The position numbers and the translations under genes are program-made. Of a stretch of DNA of 64,000 nt, positions 25,426 through 35,981 are shown piece by piece (the first letter of the stretch is position 1; each line of letters begins with the position of its first letter). Under the pieces are notes generated by a model. That model was not told where the DNA came from and ran no database searches. It saw only the letters and a program-made list of their open reading frames with translations. The stretch is from Polaromonas sp. (lineage in GTDB: Bacteria; Pseudomonadota; Gammaproteobacteria; Burkholderiales; Burkholderiaceae_C), in NCBI RefSeq assembly GCF_016185115.1, contig NZ_JACPOF010000015.1, forward strand, positions 310,001 through 374,000, in the 5' to 3' direction.

Positions 25426-27186
25426 CTACAGCTTCACGCGCAGGCGCTTGAGGGTCTCGACAAGGGTTTCGTTTTCCGGATTCAGCAGGTTGCCCTCGCG
25501 CCAGATGGCGATGGCGCGATCGCGCTGGCCCATGCTCCAGAGCACTTCCCCGTAGTGGGCTGCGATCTCGGCATCAGGCTTTGCCTTGAATGCTTCGGCA
25601 AAGATTTTTGCGGCTTCCTCGCGGTTGCCGAGGCGAAACTCAACCCAGCCCAGGCTGTCGCGGATGAACGGGTCACCCGGTGTGAATTCAAGCGCCTTGC
25701 GTATCAGCTCGCGGGCCTCGGTCAGCTTGACATTGCGGTCTGCAAATGAATAACCCAGGGCGTTGTAGGCACTGGCAGAGTCGGGCTTGAGCTGGATCAC
25801 GCGCCGCAGCAGGTTCTCCATTTCCTGCAACTGGCCTGACTTTTCGGCCATCATGGCCTGGTCGTAAACCAGGTCAGGGTCATTGGGGAATTTGACGCTC
25901 GCCTCGGTCAGCAGGTCATAGGCGGGGCGGTATTGCTTGAGGTCACGCAGCAGACCCACTTCGGCCAGCACCTTAAGGCGCGCGTCGCCAGGCCTGCGTT
26001 CAGGAAGGTTGCGTATCAGTTGCCTGCCCTCTGCCAGCTTGCCCTGGTTGGCCAGAAGGGAGGCACGGCGGACCTGTGCCTGCATCATGTCGTCCGGATT
26101 TTCAATCTTGCTGATCCAGTTCTCGGCGGCCGCAAAATCCTTGCGTTTTTCTGCAATCTGGGCAAGTTGCAGATAGGCCTGCGCCAGCCCCCTGGCCTGG
26201 TCTTCTTCGGCAGACGGCTGCTGCGCCAGCGTGACATAGCGCTGCAGCGAGGTCTGGGCCTGGGCCAACTGGTTGTCCTGCAGCTGCAGTGAGCCCAGCA
26301 CCAGCCATGCCGGCGGGAAATCAGGTTTCTCCTTGATGACAATTTGCAGTTGGGCCGAAGCCTCACCATAACGTTGCGCATCAAGCAGGGCGCGGGCGTA
26401 AGCCATGCGTATTTCGGGCAGTGATTTTGGGTTGCCCGTGAGGTACTTCTGCACCAGTGCCTCGGCTGCGGGCAGCTTGGGGTCCATCAATTCGAGGGCC
26501 ATGAGAGGCGGGCCTTCGTAGCGTACATCGGCAGCCTGGCCTTTTTGTGCCGCCTCCAGCGCTCCCGTGACATCGCCTGCGGCCAGACGCATCCGGCCTA
26601 CGGTGGTCCATGCTGAGCTGGCTGTGGCGGGGTTGGCAATGTAGGTGGCCAGTGCCTGTTCGACCACCATACTGGCCAGTTTTTTGTCGCTGACACGCGC
26701 GTAGGCCCTGGGAATCGCTGAAATAGCCAGTGACCGGTCTGCCGCAGGCGCCAGTTCCACGCCGGTTTTCAGCGGCACTTCGGTTTCTGTAATACGGTTG
26801 AGCGCAATCAGAATCTGCAGGACATAGCGGTTGGGATCGCGTGACTCCGGCTGTGCCTGCTGCCATGCCTTTGCAGCCTGCAGGGCGGCATCGCCAGAGC
26901 GCCCCTGAAGGGCAATCTCTGTCGCCCGCTGATACAAAAGCGGGTCGTTCGATTTTCTTGCCGCATCCAGGATGATGGCAAAACCGGCGCCTGGTTCACC
27001 TTCCTGAATCGTGATCTCGCCAACCAGCAACTGGTAGAAGAGCTCTCCATCCAGCGCTGAGACGAGGGGCGCTTCTGCGGCTTTTGCAGATGCAGCAGGC
27101 GGATTCGGGGGGCTGGTCTGGGCCATGAGAAGCGGTGCCGCGAGGCACGAGCCGGCGAGAATCCAGATCAGTTTTTTCTTCATCAA
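25426..27186 (-). CDS. Periplasmic tetratricopeptide-repeat protein
   Basis: 586 aa with a signal peptide ('IWILAGSCLAAPLLMAQ', cut near residue 24). The rest is a series of TPR-like helix pairs, clearest near the C-terminus: 'PDSASAYNALGYSFADRNVKLTEARELI' and 'PGDPFIRDSLGWVEFRLGNREEAAKIF'. The protein is probably a scaffold in the cell envelope. It begins the lolB-ispE-prs block on the minus strand, an order conserved in Burkholderiales. The start could be either of two adjacent ATGs (27186 or 27183). Confidence 0.88.
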   Translation of the reverse strand: MMKKKLIWILAGSCLAAPLLMAQTSPPNPPAASAKAAEAPLVSALDGELFYQLLVGEITIQEGEPGAGFAIILDAARKSNDPLLYQRATEIALQGRSGDAALQAAKAWQQAQPESRDPNRYVLQILIALNRITETEVPLKTGVELAPAADRSLAISAIPRAYARVSDKKLASMVVEQALATYIANPATASSAWTTVGRMRLAAGDVTGALEAAQKGQAADVRYEGPPLMALELMDPKLPAAEALVQKYLTGNPKSLPEIRMAYARALLDAQRYGEASAQLQIVIKEKPDFPPAWLVLGSLQLQDNQLAQAQTSLQRYVTLAQQPSAEEDQARGLAQAYLQLAQIAEKRKDFAAAENWISKIENPDDMMQAQVRRASLLANQGKLAEGRQLIRNLPERRPGDARLKVLAEVGLLRDLKQYRPAYDLLTEASVKFPNDPDLVYDQAMMAEKSGQLQEMENLLRRVIQLKPDSASAYNALGYSFADRNVKLTEARELIRKALEFTPGDPFIRDSLGWVEFRLGNREEAAKIFAEAFKAKPDAEIAAHYGEVLWSMGQRDRAIAIWREGNLLNPENETLVETLKRLRVKL

Positions 27187-27307
27187 GCCATGATAATTGA
27201 AGGCTTGGGGCCGCGTATGCCCCTTTCAGATGAAGCTGGCGTAAAGGTTTTTCGCTTCCCGTGCTGCCGGGAGAACTTTATGCCGTCCCCCTAATCCATT
27301 GGTGCCC

Positions 27308-28123
27308 ATGCCTGAACTCCCGGAAGTAGAAGTCACCCGCCTGAGCTTTGCAGGACGGATAGCAGGTGCAAGCGTCCTGTCGGTCACCATGGGCAAGGCC
27401 CTGCGCTGGCCGCTTGGCTGCGAACCGTCAATGCTGAAAGGCCAGAAAGTGCTGGGTGTCAGGCGCCGCGGCAAATACCTGTTGCTGGACATGAGTGGAG
27501 GCCTGCTGCTGATTCATCTGGGCATGTCCGGCAGCATCAGCTTTGGCCCCGATTTACCCCCTGCCGGCAAACACGACCATTTCGATATGGTGACGACCAG
27601 CGGCACCTTGCGCCTGCATGATCCCAGGCGTTTCGGCGCCGTGGTGTTTGCGCCCGGTGAAGATGACGTTTCCGCACAAAAGCTCCTGGGCCGACTGGGT
27701 GTGGAACCGCTGTCCGGTGACTTTGATCCGGCTGCATTCCATGCATCCCTCAAGCTGAAAAAGACCCCCATCAAGCAGGTGCTTCTCGGAGGGGAAATTG
27801 TGGTGGGTGTGGGCAATATTTACGCGTCAGAGACACTTTTCCTGGCCGGTATCCGCCCCACCACGCGGGCAAACAAGCTCAGCAGGCTGCGGTCCCTGGC
27901 CTTGCATGGCGCAATACAAAAGGTATTGGCGCAAGCTGTGCAAAAGGGCGGTAGCACCCTGAAAGACTTTTCCAACGCCAATGGCGAGTCCGGTTACTTC
28001 CAGCTTGAGGCCATGGTCTACGACCGCGCGGGCCAGCCTTGCCGGGTCTGTGGGAATGCCGTGAAAAGCCTGCGGCAGGGCCAAAGGTCTACTTTTTACT
28101 GCACCGTTTGCCAGAAACCCTGA
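27308..28123 (+). CDS. mutM: Formamidopyrimidine-DNA glycosylase
   Basis: 271 aa. The N-terminal catalytic 'PELPEVEV' (Pro1 nucleophile after Met removal, Glu2), the helix-two-turn-helix '[16 protein letters not shown]' and the zinc finger 'CRVCGN...YCTVC' near the C-terminus identify MutM/Fpg. It excises 8-oxoguanine. ATG 27308 is fixed by the catalytic proline. It is divergent from the TPR gene and upstream of the dynamin-like gene and mutY, so two enzymes of the GO repair system flank the GTPase. Confidence 0.97.
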   Translation: MPELPEVEVTRLSFAGRIAGASVLSVTMGKALRWPLGCEPSMLKGQKVLGVRRRGKYLLLDMSGGLLLIHLGMSGSISFGPDLPPAGKHDHFDMVTTSGTLRLHDPRRFGAVVFAPGEDDVSAQKLLGRLGVEPLSGDFDPAAFHASLKLKKTPIKQVLLGGEIVVGVGNIYASETLFLAGIRPTTRANKLSRLRSLALHGAIQKVLAQAVQKGGSTLKDFSNANGESGYFQLEAMVYDRAGQPCRVCGNAVKSLRQGQRSTFYCTVCQKP

Positions 28124-28221
28124 AAACCCGGGTTTAAACGGGGCGGCCAGTACGTAGCCCCGCCAATGGCTCTTTCCGGGTGGTGATGCTATATTGACCG
28201 ACCACCATAGACCCAATCAAC

Positions 28222-30201
28222 ATGTCTTTTAACGAACAATTCGACCAGCACGGTACCTGGCGGCGACAGTTTGCGCTGCGACTCAAGCTGCTTGCCGAAT
28301 GGATGAAAGACCATGACCTGCTGGACGCGGCCGTTGAAGAGCGCCTGCGCAGGCTGGAGTCCCAGGTGCGCGCCGACAAGGTCATGGTGGCATTTGTAGC
28401 CGAGTTTTCGCGCGGCAAGTCCGAACTGATCAATGCCCTCTTTTTTGCCGGATACGGCAGGCGCATCATGCCTGCCAGCGCCGGACGCACCACCATGTGC
28501 CCGACCGAGCTGGGCTACGACGCCGATATTCCTCCCTGCCTGAGATTGCTGCCCATCGAGACCCGCCTGCAACCGCAGGCGCTGATGGAGTGGCGTGCAG
28601 CACCTGAAAAATGGACGCGTGTCGACCTCGATGTGAACGACCCCGCACAACTGGCCCAGGCGCTTGAAAAAGTTGCAGAGGTTCGCCATGTCACCAAGGA
28701 TGATGCGCGTGCACTTGGTTTCTGGAACGATGAAAACATTGACGATAACCCGCTGGTGGGCGCTGACGGGCTGATTGAGGTGCCCAAGTGGCGCCATGCG
28801 CTGATCAACATTGCGCACCCGCTGCTCAAGCAGGGCCTGGTGATTCTTGATACGCCTGGCCTCAATGCCATCGGTGCGGAGCCCGAACTGACCGTCAGCC
28901 TGATTCCACAGGCGCATGCGGTGGTCTTCATACTTGCTGCCGATACCGGCGTGACCAAATCCGACCTGGCCATCTGGCGTGAACACCTGATCACCGGCGA
29001 CGAAGAGGATATTTCACGACTGGTCGTGCTCAACAAGATAGACACCTTGTGGGATGCGCTCAGCTCGCCCGAGCAGGTTCAGCGCCAGATAGATCGCCAG
29101 CGCGCGTCTTCGGCGGAAATTCTGGGGCTGTCACAGAGTCAGGTCATCCCCGTGTCCGCCCAAAAGGGCCTTGTGGCCAAGGTCACTGGTAACGATGAAC
29201 TGCTGGCAGCCAGCCGCTTGCCCACTCTGGAGCTGGCGCTGGCGGAGGGCGTCATGGGTCAGCGCCAGAGGATCCTCAGGTCTGCCGTTGCGGGCGGCAT
29301 TGCCGATCTGCGCGTCGAGGCCGGGCGCGCCATTCATATACGCCGTCGCGATCTCGCCGAACAGATGGACGAGCTGCGCGGACTCAGGGGTAAAAATGCC
29401 TCTGTCATCAAGCACATGCGCAGCCGTATCGAGCAGGAACAATCGGAGTTCGATACCAGCGGCGCCAAGATACACGCGGTGCGCTCCGTGCACCTGAAAC
29501 TCCTGCGTGAAGTCTTTACGCTGCTCAGTACGCCAACGCTCAAGGGCGAACTTGCCGAGCTGACCGCCGCCCTCAAGCAACCCGGCATCAAGCTGGGGGT
29601 GAAAAAGGCTTACGGCCAGACCTTCTCGCGACTGCGCGAAAGCCTGCAGAAGGCCGATGTCACCAGTAACGAGATTCATGCCATGCTGATGGCAACTTTC
29701 AAACAGCTCAATACAGAGTTCGGTTTTTCGCTCCAGGCGCCCAAAGCCCCTGAACTGATCCGCTTCTCGCATGATCTTGAACTGATAGAGCGAAGCCACC
29801 TGCAATATCTTGGCGTGAGCAATGTGCTCAAGCTCTCGCAGCCTGATTTTTCCGAACGCCTTGTGCGCGCGTTGTCCACCCGCCTGCGTGTGGTGTTCGA
29901 ATCAGCGCTCGGGGAGGTCGAGTTGTGGAACAAGTCCGCGGCTTCGCAACTCGACGCGCAGCTTCGTGAGCGCAGGCGCAACTTCGGTCGCCGCATTGAG
30001 GCCATCGAGCGCATACAGAGCGCCGCGTCGGGGCTGGACGAGCGCATCGGCGAAATCGACGAGCAGGAGCAGGTCCTGAATGATCTTGATAACAAGCTGA
30101 CGGAGCTGACCTCCCACCTGGCGGGGAGCCCGGTAGATGAAGGCAATGACGGGCATGGACCTGACACTGTGATGGATGCTGCGATGAGCGAGACTGCCTA
30201 G
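28222..30201 (+). CDS. Dynamin-like GTPase
   Basis: 659 aa. GTPase motifs: G1 'AEFSRGKSELINAL' (residues about 57-70), G2-region 'RTTMCPTEL', G3 'DTPGLNAIG' and G4 'LNKIDTLWD'. The C-terminal half is helical with predicted coiled coils (residues 370-430 and 590-640), as in the stalk of bacterial dynamin-like proteins. No clear transmembrane segment is seen. It lies between mutM and mutY, 16 bp before mutY. Members act in membrane remodelling or stress; the DNA-repair neighbourhood is notable. Confidence 0.85.
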   Translation: MSFNEQFDQHGTWRRQFALRLKLLAEWMKDHDLLDAAVEERLRRLESQVRADKVMVAFVAEFSRGKSELINALFFAGYGRRIMPASAGRTTMCPTELGYDADIPPCLRLLPIETRLQPQALMEWRAAPEKWTRVDLDVNDPAQLAQALEKVAEVRHVTKDDARALGFWNDENIDDNPLVGADGLIEVPKWRHALINIAHPLLKQGLVILDTPGLNAIGAEPELTVSLIPQAHAVVFILAADTGVTKSDLAIWREHLITGDEEDISRLVVLNKIDTLWDALSSPEQVQRQIDRQRASSAEILGLSQSQVIPVSAQKGLVAKVTGNDELLAASRLPTLELALAEGVMGQRQRILRSAVAGGIADLRVEAGRAIHIRRRDLAEQMDELRGLRGKNASVIKHMRSRIEQEQSEFDTSGAKIHAVRSVHLKLLREVFTLLSTPTLKGELAELTAALKQPGIKLGVKKAYGQTFSRLRESLQKADVTSNEIHAMLMATFKQLNTEFGFSLQAPKAPELIRFSHDLELIERSHLQYLGVSNVLKLSQPDFSERLVRALSTRLRVVFESALGEVELWNKSAASQLDAQLRERRRNFGRRIEAIERIQSAASGLDERIGEIDEQEQVLNDLDNKLTELTSHLAGSPVDEGNDGHGPDTVMDAAMSETA

Positions 30202-30217
30202 GGCCTCTGGAGCGTCC

Positions 30218-31315
30218 GTGACTCCCGACGATTCAACGCAGGCCGTCCTGCCGCACTTCGCGCGTGAGCTTGTGCAATGGCAAAAAACGCATGGCCGCCA
30301 CAGCCTGCCCTGGCAAAACACGCGCGACCCCTATCGGGTCTGGCTGTCTGAAATCATGCTTCAGCAGACGCAGGTTGCGACCGTGCTCGATTACTACGCA
30401 CGATTTTTAAAGCGCTTTCCTCATGTAAGTGACCTGGCCGCCGCCCACACCGATGAAGTGCTGGGACTCTGGAGCGGGCTGGGGTATTACAGCCGTGCCC
30501 GCAACCTGCACCGTTGTGCGCAACAGGTGGTGGCGCTTCATGGCGGGCAGTTCCCCTGTACTTCAGAAGAACTGCAGACCCTGCCCGGCATCGGGCCTTC
30601 GACCGCGGCGGCAATCGCTTCCTTCTGCTTTTCAGAGCGGGTCGCCATTCTCGATGGCAATGTCAAGCGGGTGCTGACGCGCCTGCTGGCTTTTGAGGGC
30701 GACATGGCGCAAGGCAGCCAGGAAAAGAAACTGCGTGACATCGCCAATGACCTGCTGCCTTCCACAAACCTGAAGGAGGCCATGCCCCGCTATACGCAGG
30801 GCATCATGGACCTTGGCGCTACCGTCTGTGCCCAGCGCAAGCCTGCCTGCCTGCTCTGCCCGGTGCACAACATCTGCTTTGGTTTTGCCAGCGGCGAGCC
30901 TGAAAAATACCCCGTCAAAACCCGTAAATTAAAGCGTAGCGCCCAGTCCCTGAGCCTGCTCTGGGCGCAGCGGCCTGACGGGTCGGTCTGGCTTGAACGC
31001 AGGCCCGCAACAGGAATCTGGGGCGGGCTTTATTGTCTGCCTGTGTTTGAAAGTGAAGAGGCGTTGCTGGCATTTTTGCCTGAAAAGCTGCACGCCAGAA
31101 CAGAGGTATTGCCGACGTTCAAGCATGTATTGACCCATAAGGACTTGCATCTCAGCCCCGTCATGGCGGGCTTTACCGCCATACAAAAGATGCCTTCGGG
31201 GGAAGCGTCTGCAACTGGTGAGCCCGGGAGCTACGGTGCGTGGTTTTCATCGCAGGAGTGGCCTGCTCTGGGCTTGCCTGCGCCCATACGCAAGCTGCTT
31301 GAAACCGATCGCTGA
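30218..31315 (+). CDS. mutY: A/G-specific adenine glycosylase
   Basis: 365 aa. Catalytic Glu in 'WLSEIMLQQTQVATV', helix-hairpin-helix 'LPGIGPSTAAAIASF' with Asp in 'VAILDGNVKRVL', and the [4Fe-4S] loop 'CAQRKPACLLCPVHNIC'. A C-terminal NUDIX-like domain follows, with 'WLERRPATGIWGGLYCLP'. MutY removes adenine opposite 8-oxoguanine. GTG 30218 follows the GTPase gene by 16 bp. It is convergent with rapZ. Confidence 0.97.
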   Translation: MTPDDSTQAVLPHFARELVQWQKTHGRHSLPWQNTRDPYRVWLSEIMLQQTQVATVLDYYARFLKRFPHVSDLAAAHTDEVLGLWSGLGYYSRARNLHRCAQQVVALHGGQFPCTSEELQTLPGIGPSTAAAIASFCFSERVAILDGNVKRVLTRLLAFEGDMAQGSQEKKLRDIANDLLPSTNLKEAMPRYTQGIMDLGATVCAQRKPACLLCPVHNICFGFASGEPEKYPVKTRKLKRSAQSLSLLWAQRPDGSVWLERRPATGIWGGLYCLPVFESEEALLAFLPEKLHARTEVLPTFKHVLTHKDLHLSPVMAGFTAIQKMPSGEASATGEPGSYGAWFSSQEWPALGLPAPIRKLLETDR

Positions 31316-31337
31316 ACTGATTGCAACGTGTAGCTGC

Positions 31338-32216
31338 TCAGCCTTGCCGCGCTGCGTCCAGTTCGCGGTGGCGCCTGAGTGTTTTCCAGCGTGAACCAAA
31401 TGCCGCGGCCAGCTGTTCGACAAGATAGACGGACCTGTGCTGGCCCCCGGTACAGCCGATGGCCACCGTCACGTAGCTGCGGTGGTCCCGCACCAGCGCC
31501 TGCAGCCAGTGACTGATGAACTTCTCGATATCGTTGAACATGTCCGTCACTTCGGGGTGGCCGCGAAGGTAACTGGCAACAGGTTCATCACGCCCCGTCA
31601 GGTCGCGCAGGCCCGATTCGTAGTGGGGGTTTGGCAGCATGCGCACATCAAACACATAGTCCGCATCCAGCGGTACGCCGCGTTTGAAGGCAAACGATTC
31701 AAACACCAGCGTCAGCTGTGTCGAAGGTGCAGAGATCAGTGACTTCACATAACCCTGCAGTTGCGACGAGCGGATCATGCTGGTATCCAGCACATGTGCC
31801 TGCTCGCGCATCTCGCTCAATAACTCGCGCTCCAGTTCAATGGCTTCTACCAGCGCCCGGTGCTGATCAGCTACGTCTGCGCGCGACAAGGGGTGCAGGC
31901 GGCGTGTCTCCGAAAAGCGCCGCACCAGTGTTTCGGTGCTGGCATCGAGGAAAAGTGACTGAACCGTCACGCCCTGCGCCCGAAGCTGCTGCAGCTGTTT
32001 GGGTACAAGCGGCAGCGATGTGGCGCTGCGCACATCCATGGCAATCGCAACCTTGTTGGCGCCGTGCTGCTTTTCAAGCGCCGCAAAAGAGGTGAGCAAT
32101 TCCGGGGGCAGGTTGTCGACGCAGTAATAACCTGCATCTTCCAGCGCGTGCAGCGCAACTGATTTGCCTGAGCCCGACATGCCGGTGATCAGCACAACCT
32201 CAAGGTTGGCCATCAT
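31338..32216 (-). CDS. rapZ: RNase adapter protein RapZ
   Basis: 292 aa. Walker A '[13 protein letters not shown]' at residue 10, '[11 protein letters not shown]', '[22 protein letters not shown]' and the C-terminal ligand-binding signature '[14 protein letters not shown]'. In E. coli RapZ guides RNase E to the GlmZ sRNA to control amino-sugar synthesis. The start (32216 or 32213) overlaps the recN stop. Nothing in this window shows its sRNA partner. Confidence 0.94.
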   Translation of the reverse strand: MMANLEVVLITGMSGSGKSVALHALEDAGYYCVDNLPPELLTSFAALEKQHGANKVAIAMDVRSATSLPLVPKQLQQLRAQGVTVQSLFLDASTETLVRRFSETRRLHPLSRADVADQHRALVEAIELERELLSEMREQAHVLDTSMIRSSQLQGYVKSLISAPSTQLTLVFESFAFKRGVPLDADYVFDVRMLPNPHYESGLRDLTGRDEPVASYLRGHPEVTDMFNDIEKFISHWLQALVRDHRSYVTVAIGCTGGQHRSVYLVEQLAAAFGSRWKTLRRHRELDAARQG

Positions 32217-33856
32217 TGCCCCAGCATCTCCTTGGCATGGGCCAGTGTGGTGCCTGAGAGGCGTTCGCCACCCAGCATGCGGGCAACTTCAGCCACCCGC
32301 TCTTCACCATTGACGGCAGCCACGGTGCTCATCGTCTTGCCTTTTTCTGTTTGTTTGGCGACCACCAGGTGCTGGTCTGCGCATGCGGCCACCTGCGGCA
32401 GGTGCGTCACGGCCATGACCTGCCTGTCCTTGCCAAGCTGCTTCATGAGGCGGCCAACGGTTTCGGCCACCGCACCACCAACGCCAGAATCCACCTCGTC
32501 AAATATCAGTGTCTGGGCTTCACCCAGCTGGCTGGTCGTCACCGCGATCGCCAGCGCGATTCGCGAGAGTTCACCGCCGGATGCCACCTTGCCCACGGGT
32601 CGCGGTGTTGTGCCGCTGTGGCCGGCCACCAGAAATTCCGCCTGTTCCAGCCCGTACTGGGCCGGCTGCTCAAGTTTTGTCAGGGCTACCTCAAACTTGC
32701 CGCCCTGCATGCCCAGACCCTGCATTGCCTGGGTAATGGCCTTGGCCAGTGAGGGTGCGGCCTTGCTGCGTGCAGCGGATACTTTTTTGGCCTCGTCCTG
32801 GTAAAGCCGCTGCGCCTGCTGTTCGTTTTGTTCCAGCTTGGCCAGGTCAGCTGCAGCATCCAGCTTCTGCAATTCGCTGCGCCACGCTGCCAGCAGCTCG
32901 GGCAATTCGGCCGGCGTGCGCTTGTAGCGCCTGGCCAGGCTCACCCACAGCGCCAGGCGTTCATCAAGTTCACCCAGGCGATGCGGCTCCAGTTCTGCAT
33001 GCCGGGCATAACCGTGCAATGAATGCACCACGTCTTCCGTCTGTGCCAGTGCGCTTGCAAGCACCTCAGCCAGTGGCCTGAACTGCGGCTCGATGTGTTC
33101 CTGCTCCTGCAGCAGTGCAAGCGCCTGCCCTATGAGGCTGCTGGCGTTTTGCTCTGACTCCTGCAGCGCATCAACCGCAGCCTGTACGGCCCCGGTCAGG
33201 GCCTGCGCATTCGAAAGGCGGTTGTGCTGCGTGTTGAGTTCGTCCCACTCATCGTCGCCGGGGGCGAGCTTGTCGACCTCGCTTATTTGCCATGCGAGGC
33301 GCTCGCGCTCGCGTTGCAGGCTGTCCTGGGCCTCGCGTGCATCCAGCAAGATTTTTTGTGCCAGCCGCCACTGTTGCCAATGGCCTGCCAGGGCTTGTGT
33401 AGACACGCTGCCGTATGAATCAAGCAGGCCGCGCACCGCATCTGGCCGCGTCAGGCTTTGCCAGGCGTGCTGGCCATGAATGTCAACCAGCTTGTCGGCA
33501 ATGTCTTTGAGCTGCGTAGCTGTTGCCGCACTGCCATTGATCCATGCGCGGCTTTTGCCCTGCACGTCAATCGTCCGGCGCAGCAGCAGGGTGTCGCCTG
33601 CGTTGAACCCGGCCTGTTCAAGCCAGTCCAGCAGGGCAGGCGGGTTGTCAAATTCAGCACTTATTTCACAGCGCTGCGCGCCCTCGCGCACCACGCCGGC
33701 ATCTGCGCGTGCGCCCAGCGCCAGTTGAAGTGCATCAATCAGAATCGATTTGCCCGCCCCGGTCTCGCCAGTCAGTACGGTAAAGCCGCCATCAAGGTCA
33801 AGATCCAGTGCATGGACGATGACAAAATCACGCAGCGAGATGCTTTTCAGGCTCAT
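32213..33856 (-). CDS. recN: DNA repair protein RecN
   Basis: 547 aa SMC-like ATPase: Walker A '[14 protein letters not shown]' at residue 30, a central coiled coil (about 160-370), signature '[11 protein letters not shown]' and Walker B '[11 protein letters not shown]', ending with '[11 protein letters not shown]'. RecN acts in double-strand-break repair. It overlaps nadK by 4 bp at its start and rapZ by 4 bp at its end, so nadK-recN-rapZ form one transcript. Confidence 0.96.
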   Translation of the reverse strand: MSLKSISLRDFVIVHALDLDLDGGFTVLTGETGAGKSILIDALQLALGARADAGVVREGAQRCEISAEFDNPPALLDWLEQAGFNAGDTLLLRRTIDVQGKSRAWINGSAATATQLKDIADKLVDIHGQHAWQSLTRPDAVRGLLDSYGSVSTQALAGHWQQWRLAQKILLDAREAQDSLQRERERLAWQISEVDKLAPGDDEWDELNTQHNRLSNAQALTGAVQAAVDALQESEQNASSLIGQALALLQEQEHIEPQFRPLAEVLASALAQTEDVVHSLHGYARHAELEPHRLGELDERLALWVSLARRYKRTPAELPELLAAWRSELQKLDAAADLAKLEQNEQQAQRLYQDEAKKVSAARSKAAPSLAKAITQAMQGLGMQGGKFEVALTKLEQPAQYGLEQAEFLVAGHSGTTPRPVGKVASGGELSRIALAIAVTTSQLGEAQTLIFDEVDSGVGGAVAETVGRLMKQLGKDRQVMAVTHLPQVAACADQHLVVAKQTEKGKTMSTVAAVNGEERVAEVARMLGGERLSGTTLAHAKEMLGQ

Positions 33857-34728
33857 GCCACACCTTCGTTCCAGTGAAGTTTTTTGCGCAGGGTGTCAAA
33901 GTAGCTCCAGCCCCGGGGGTGAAGAAAGCGCATCTGGTGCTCGGAGCGCCGCACGGTAATGCGGTCGCCGTGCAAGAGCGTGGCGAGTGACTGCATGTCG
34001 AAATTGGCGCTGGCATCACGGCCCGCCACAATCTCGACCGTGATCTCCCCGCTGTCTGACAGAACAATCGGCCGGTTTGACAGCGTGTGCGGTGCAATTG
34101 GCACCAGCACCCAGCCGGCAATTGACGGGTGCAGCAACGGCCCGCCTGCAGAAAGCGCATAGGCCGTCGACCCGGTTGAGGTGGCAATGATCAGACCATC
34201 GGCCCGCTGGTTCGCCAGAAAGCGGCCATCCACCTCCACGCGCAACTCAACCATACCGGCCGTGGCCCCGCGGTTGACGACCACGTCATTCATGGCGGTG
34301 GCATTGAAGACACAGCGCCCGTCCCGCACAACCTTGGCCTGCATCATCCAGCGTTTGTCTTCTTCAAACTCGCCGCGCAGTATGGACGCAAGCACGGCGG
34401 GGTAGTCGTCAAATGCGATGTCGGTAATAAAGCCCAGCCGGCCCTGGTTGATGCCCACCAGAGGCACGCCGAACTGAGCCAGCAGGCGGCCAATGCCCAG
34501 CATGGTGCCGTCTCCGCCCACGACCAGGCCCAGATCGCACTGGGCGCCAATGCCTGCCACGTCAAGAATGGGGTATTGGGTCATCCCGGTGTTGTTGGCG
34601 GTGTCCTGCTCAATAGCGACATCGCAACCCTGCGCCCCCAAGAATTGCGCAATCCCCTCCAGTGCAGAGCGTGAACCATGCGCGTGGTACTTCCCGATGA
34701 GGGCTACATGGTGAAATTGCGACTTCAT
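33853..34728 (-). CDS. nadK: NAD kinase
   Basis: 291 aa. '[13 protein letters not shown]' (the GGDGT motif), 'NDVVVNRG' and '[16 protein letters not shown]'-type motifs (here '[17 protein letters not shown]') identify NadK, which makes NADP from NAD and ATP. I chose ATG 34728; a TTG two codons earlier is possible. It is divergent from hrcA with 48 bp between starts, a standard arrangement. Confidence 0.96.
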   Translation of the reverse strand: MKSQFHHVALIGKYHAHGSRSALEGIAQFLGAQGCDVAIEQDTANNTGMTQYPILDVAGIGAQCDLGLVVGGDGTMLGIGRLLAQFGVPLVGINQGRLGFITDIAFDDYPAVLASILRGEFEEDKRWMMQAKVVRDGRCVFNATAMNDVVVNRGATAGMVELRVEVDGRFLANQRADGLIIATSTGSTAYALSAGGPLLHPSIAGWVLVPIAPHTLSNRPIVLSDSGEITVEIVAGRDASANFDMQSLATLLHGDRITVRRSEHQMRFLHPRGWSYFDTLRKKLHWNEGVA

Positions 34729-34776
34729 CGTCAAATTACATCACAAGATGTGCCTTTGCCTTCGTAGAATGTACGC

Positions 34777-35793
34777 ATGCTTGATGATCGTGCCCGACTG
34801 TTGTTAAAAGCGCTGGTTGAGCGTTACATCGCCGATGGCCAGCCGGTAGGTTCGCGTACCCTCTCCAAGGCCTCGGGCCTGGAGCTTTCGCCCGCCACCA
34901 TCCGCAATGTGATGAGCGACCTCGAAGAGCTCGGCCTCATCGTCAGCCCGCATACCTCCGCCGGGCGCATTCCCACGGCCCGGGGCTACCGCCTGTTTGT
35001 CGACACCATGCTGACCACACAGCGCGAGCGTTTTGCCCCCACCGGCCTCACTGCCCCGCATCTGGCACCCGACCAGCCGCAAAAAGTCATCAGCAACGCC
35101 GCGCACATGCTGTCCAGCCTGTCGCAGTTTGTAGGCGTGGTGATGGCGCCGCGCCGCACCTCGGTGTTCAAGCACATCGAGTTTCTGCGGCTTTCAGAAA
35201 AGCGCTTTCTTGTCATAATCGTGTCACCCGATGGCGACGTGCAAAACCGCGTCATCTTTACCGAGGCCGACTACACCCAGAGCCAGCTGGTTGAAGCCGC
35301 CAATTTCCTCAACTCCCACTATGCCGGCATGGCGATTGAAGAGGTCAGGGAGCGCCTGAAAAACGAGGTTGAAGCGCTCAGGGGCGAGATCGCCTCACTG
35401 ATGCAGGCCGCAGTCAAGGTCAGCACCGAGGCGATCGAGTCACGCGATGAAGTCGTCATTTCGGGCGAACGCAACCTGCTGGCCGTCAGCGACTTTTCTG
35501 GCGACATGGGCAACCTGCGCAAGCTGTTCGACCTTTTCGAGCAGAAGGCCCAGCTCATGCGCCTGCTGGACGTATCCAGCAGGGCCGAAGGCGTGCGTAT
35601 CTATATAGGCGGTGAAAGCCAGGTCATCCCCTACCAGGAGCTGTCTGTCGTCACGGCGCCCTATGAGGTCGACGGCCAGGTCGTCGGCACCCTGGGTGTC
35701 ATAGGCCCCATGCGCATGCCTTACGAAAAAATGATCCAGATCGTGGATATCACCTCAAAACTCGTTAGCTCGGCGCTGAGCCACAGCAAGTAG
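34777..35793 (+). CDS. hrcA: Heat-inducible transcription repressor HrcA
   Basis: 338 aa. N-terminal winged helix ('[32 protein letters not shown]'), a GAF-like centre and C-terminal '[38 protein letters not shown]'. HrcA binds CIRCE inverted repeats in front of groESL/dnaK-type operons. I see no CIRCE element in this window. It is the last core gene before tRNA-Met and the island. Confidence 0.96.
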   Translation: MLDDRARLLLKALVERYIADGQPVGSRTLSKASGLELSPATIRNVMSDLEELGLIVSPHTSAGRIPTARGYRLFVDTMLTTQRERFAPTGLTAPHLAPDQPQKVISNAAHMLSSLSQFVGVVMAPRRTSVFKHIEFLRLSEKRFLVIIVSPDGDVQNRVIFTEADYTQSQLVEAANFLNSHYAGMAIEEVRERLKNEVEALRGEIASLMQAAVKVSTEAIESRDEVVISGERNLLAVSDFSGDMGNLRKLFDLFEQKAQLMRLLDVSSRAEGVRIYIGGESQVIPYQELSVVTAPYEVDGQVVGTLGVIGPMRMPYEKMIQIVDITSKLVSSALSHSK

Positions 35794-35817
35794 CCGCTTA
35801 CAATAGTCAGTTGGTCA

Positions 35818-35894
35818 GGGGCGTTAGCTCAGTTGGTTAGAGCAGAGGACTCATAATCCTTTGGTCCACAGTTCAAGTCTGTGACGCCCTACCA
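35818..35894 (+). tRNA. tRNA-Met (anticodon CAT), probable island attachment site
   Basis: A 77-nt cloverleaf: acceptor GGGGCGT pairs with ACGCCCT (first pair G-U), D-arm AGCTCAGTTGGTTAGAGC, anticodon loop ACTCATAAT, T-loop GTTCAAGTC, and encoded CCA. It lacks the initiator features, so elongator Met (or a CAT-anticodon Ile) fits. Gene content changes to accessory genes right after its 3' end, which is the usual pattern for islands integrated by a tyrosine recombinase at a tRNA. Confidence 0.94.
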
Positions 35895-35915
35895 TTTATA
35901 TAGCGTCAATGCTGG

Positions 35916-35956
35916 AATCCCTGCTATCGAATCGGTAGCGGGGATTTTTCTTTTTA
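35916..35956 (+). terminator. Hairpin with T-run after tRNA-Met
   Basis: An 11-bp stem (AATCCCTGCTA / TAGCGGGGATT, one G-T pair) with a 9-nt loop, followed by TTTTCTTTTT. It is a good Rho-independent terminator for tRNA-Met. Confidence 0.82.
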
Positions 35957-35959
35957 TGC

Positions 35960-35981
35960 CGTTGCCAGATCGTTGCCAGAT
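35960..35981 (+). repeat. Tandem 11-bp direct repeat CGTTGCCAGAT
   Basis: Two perfect adjacent copies lie 66 bp after the tRNA-Met 3' end. Short direct repeats close to an attachment site often bind the integrase arm domain or an excisionase; here that is only an inference from position. Confidence 0.7.
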
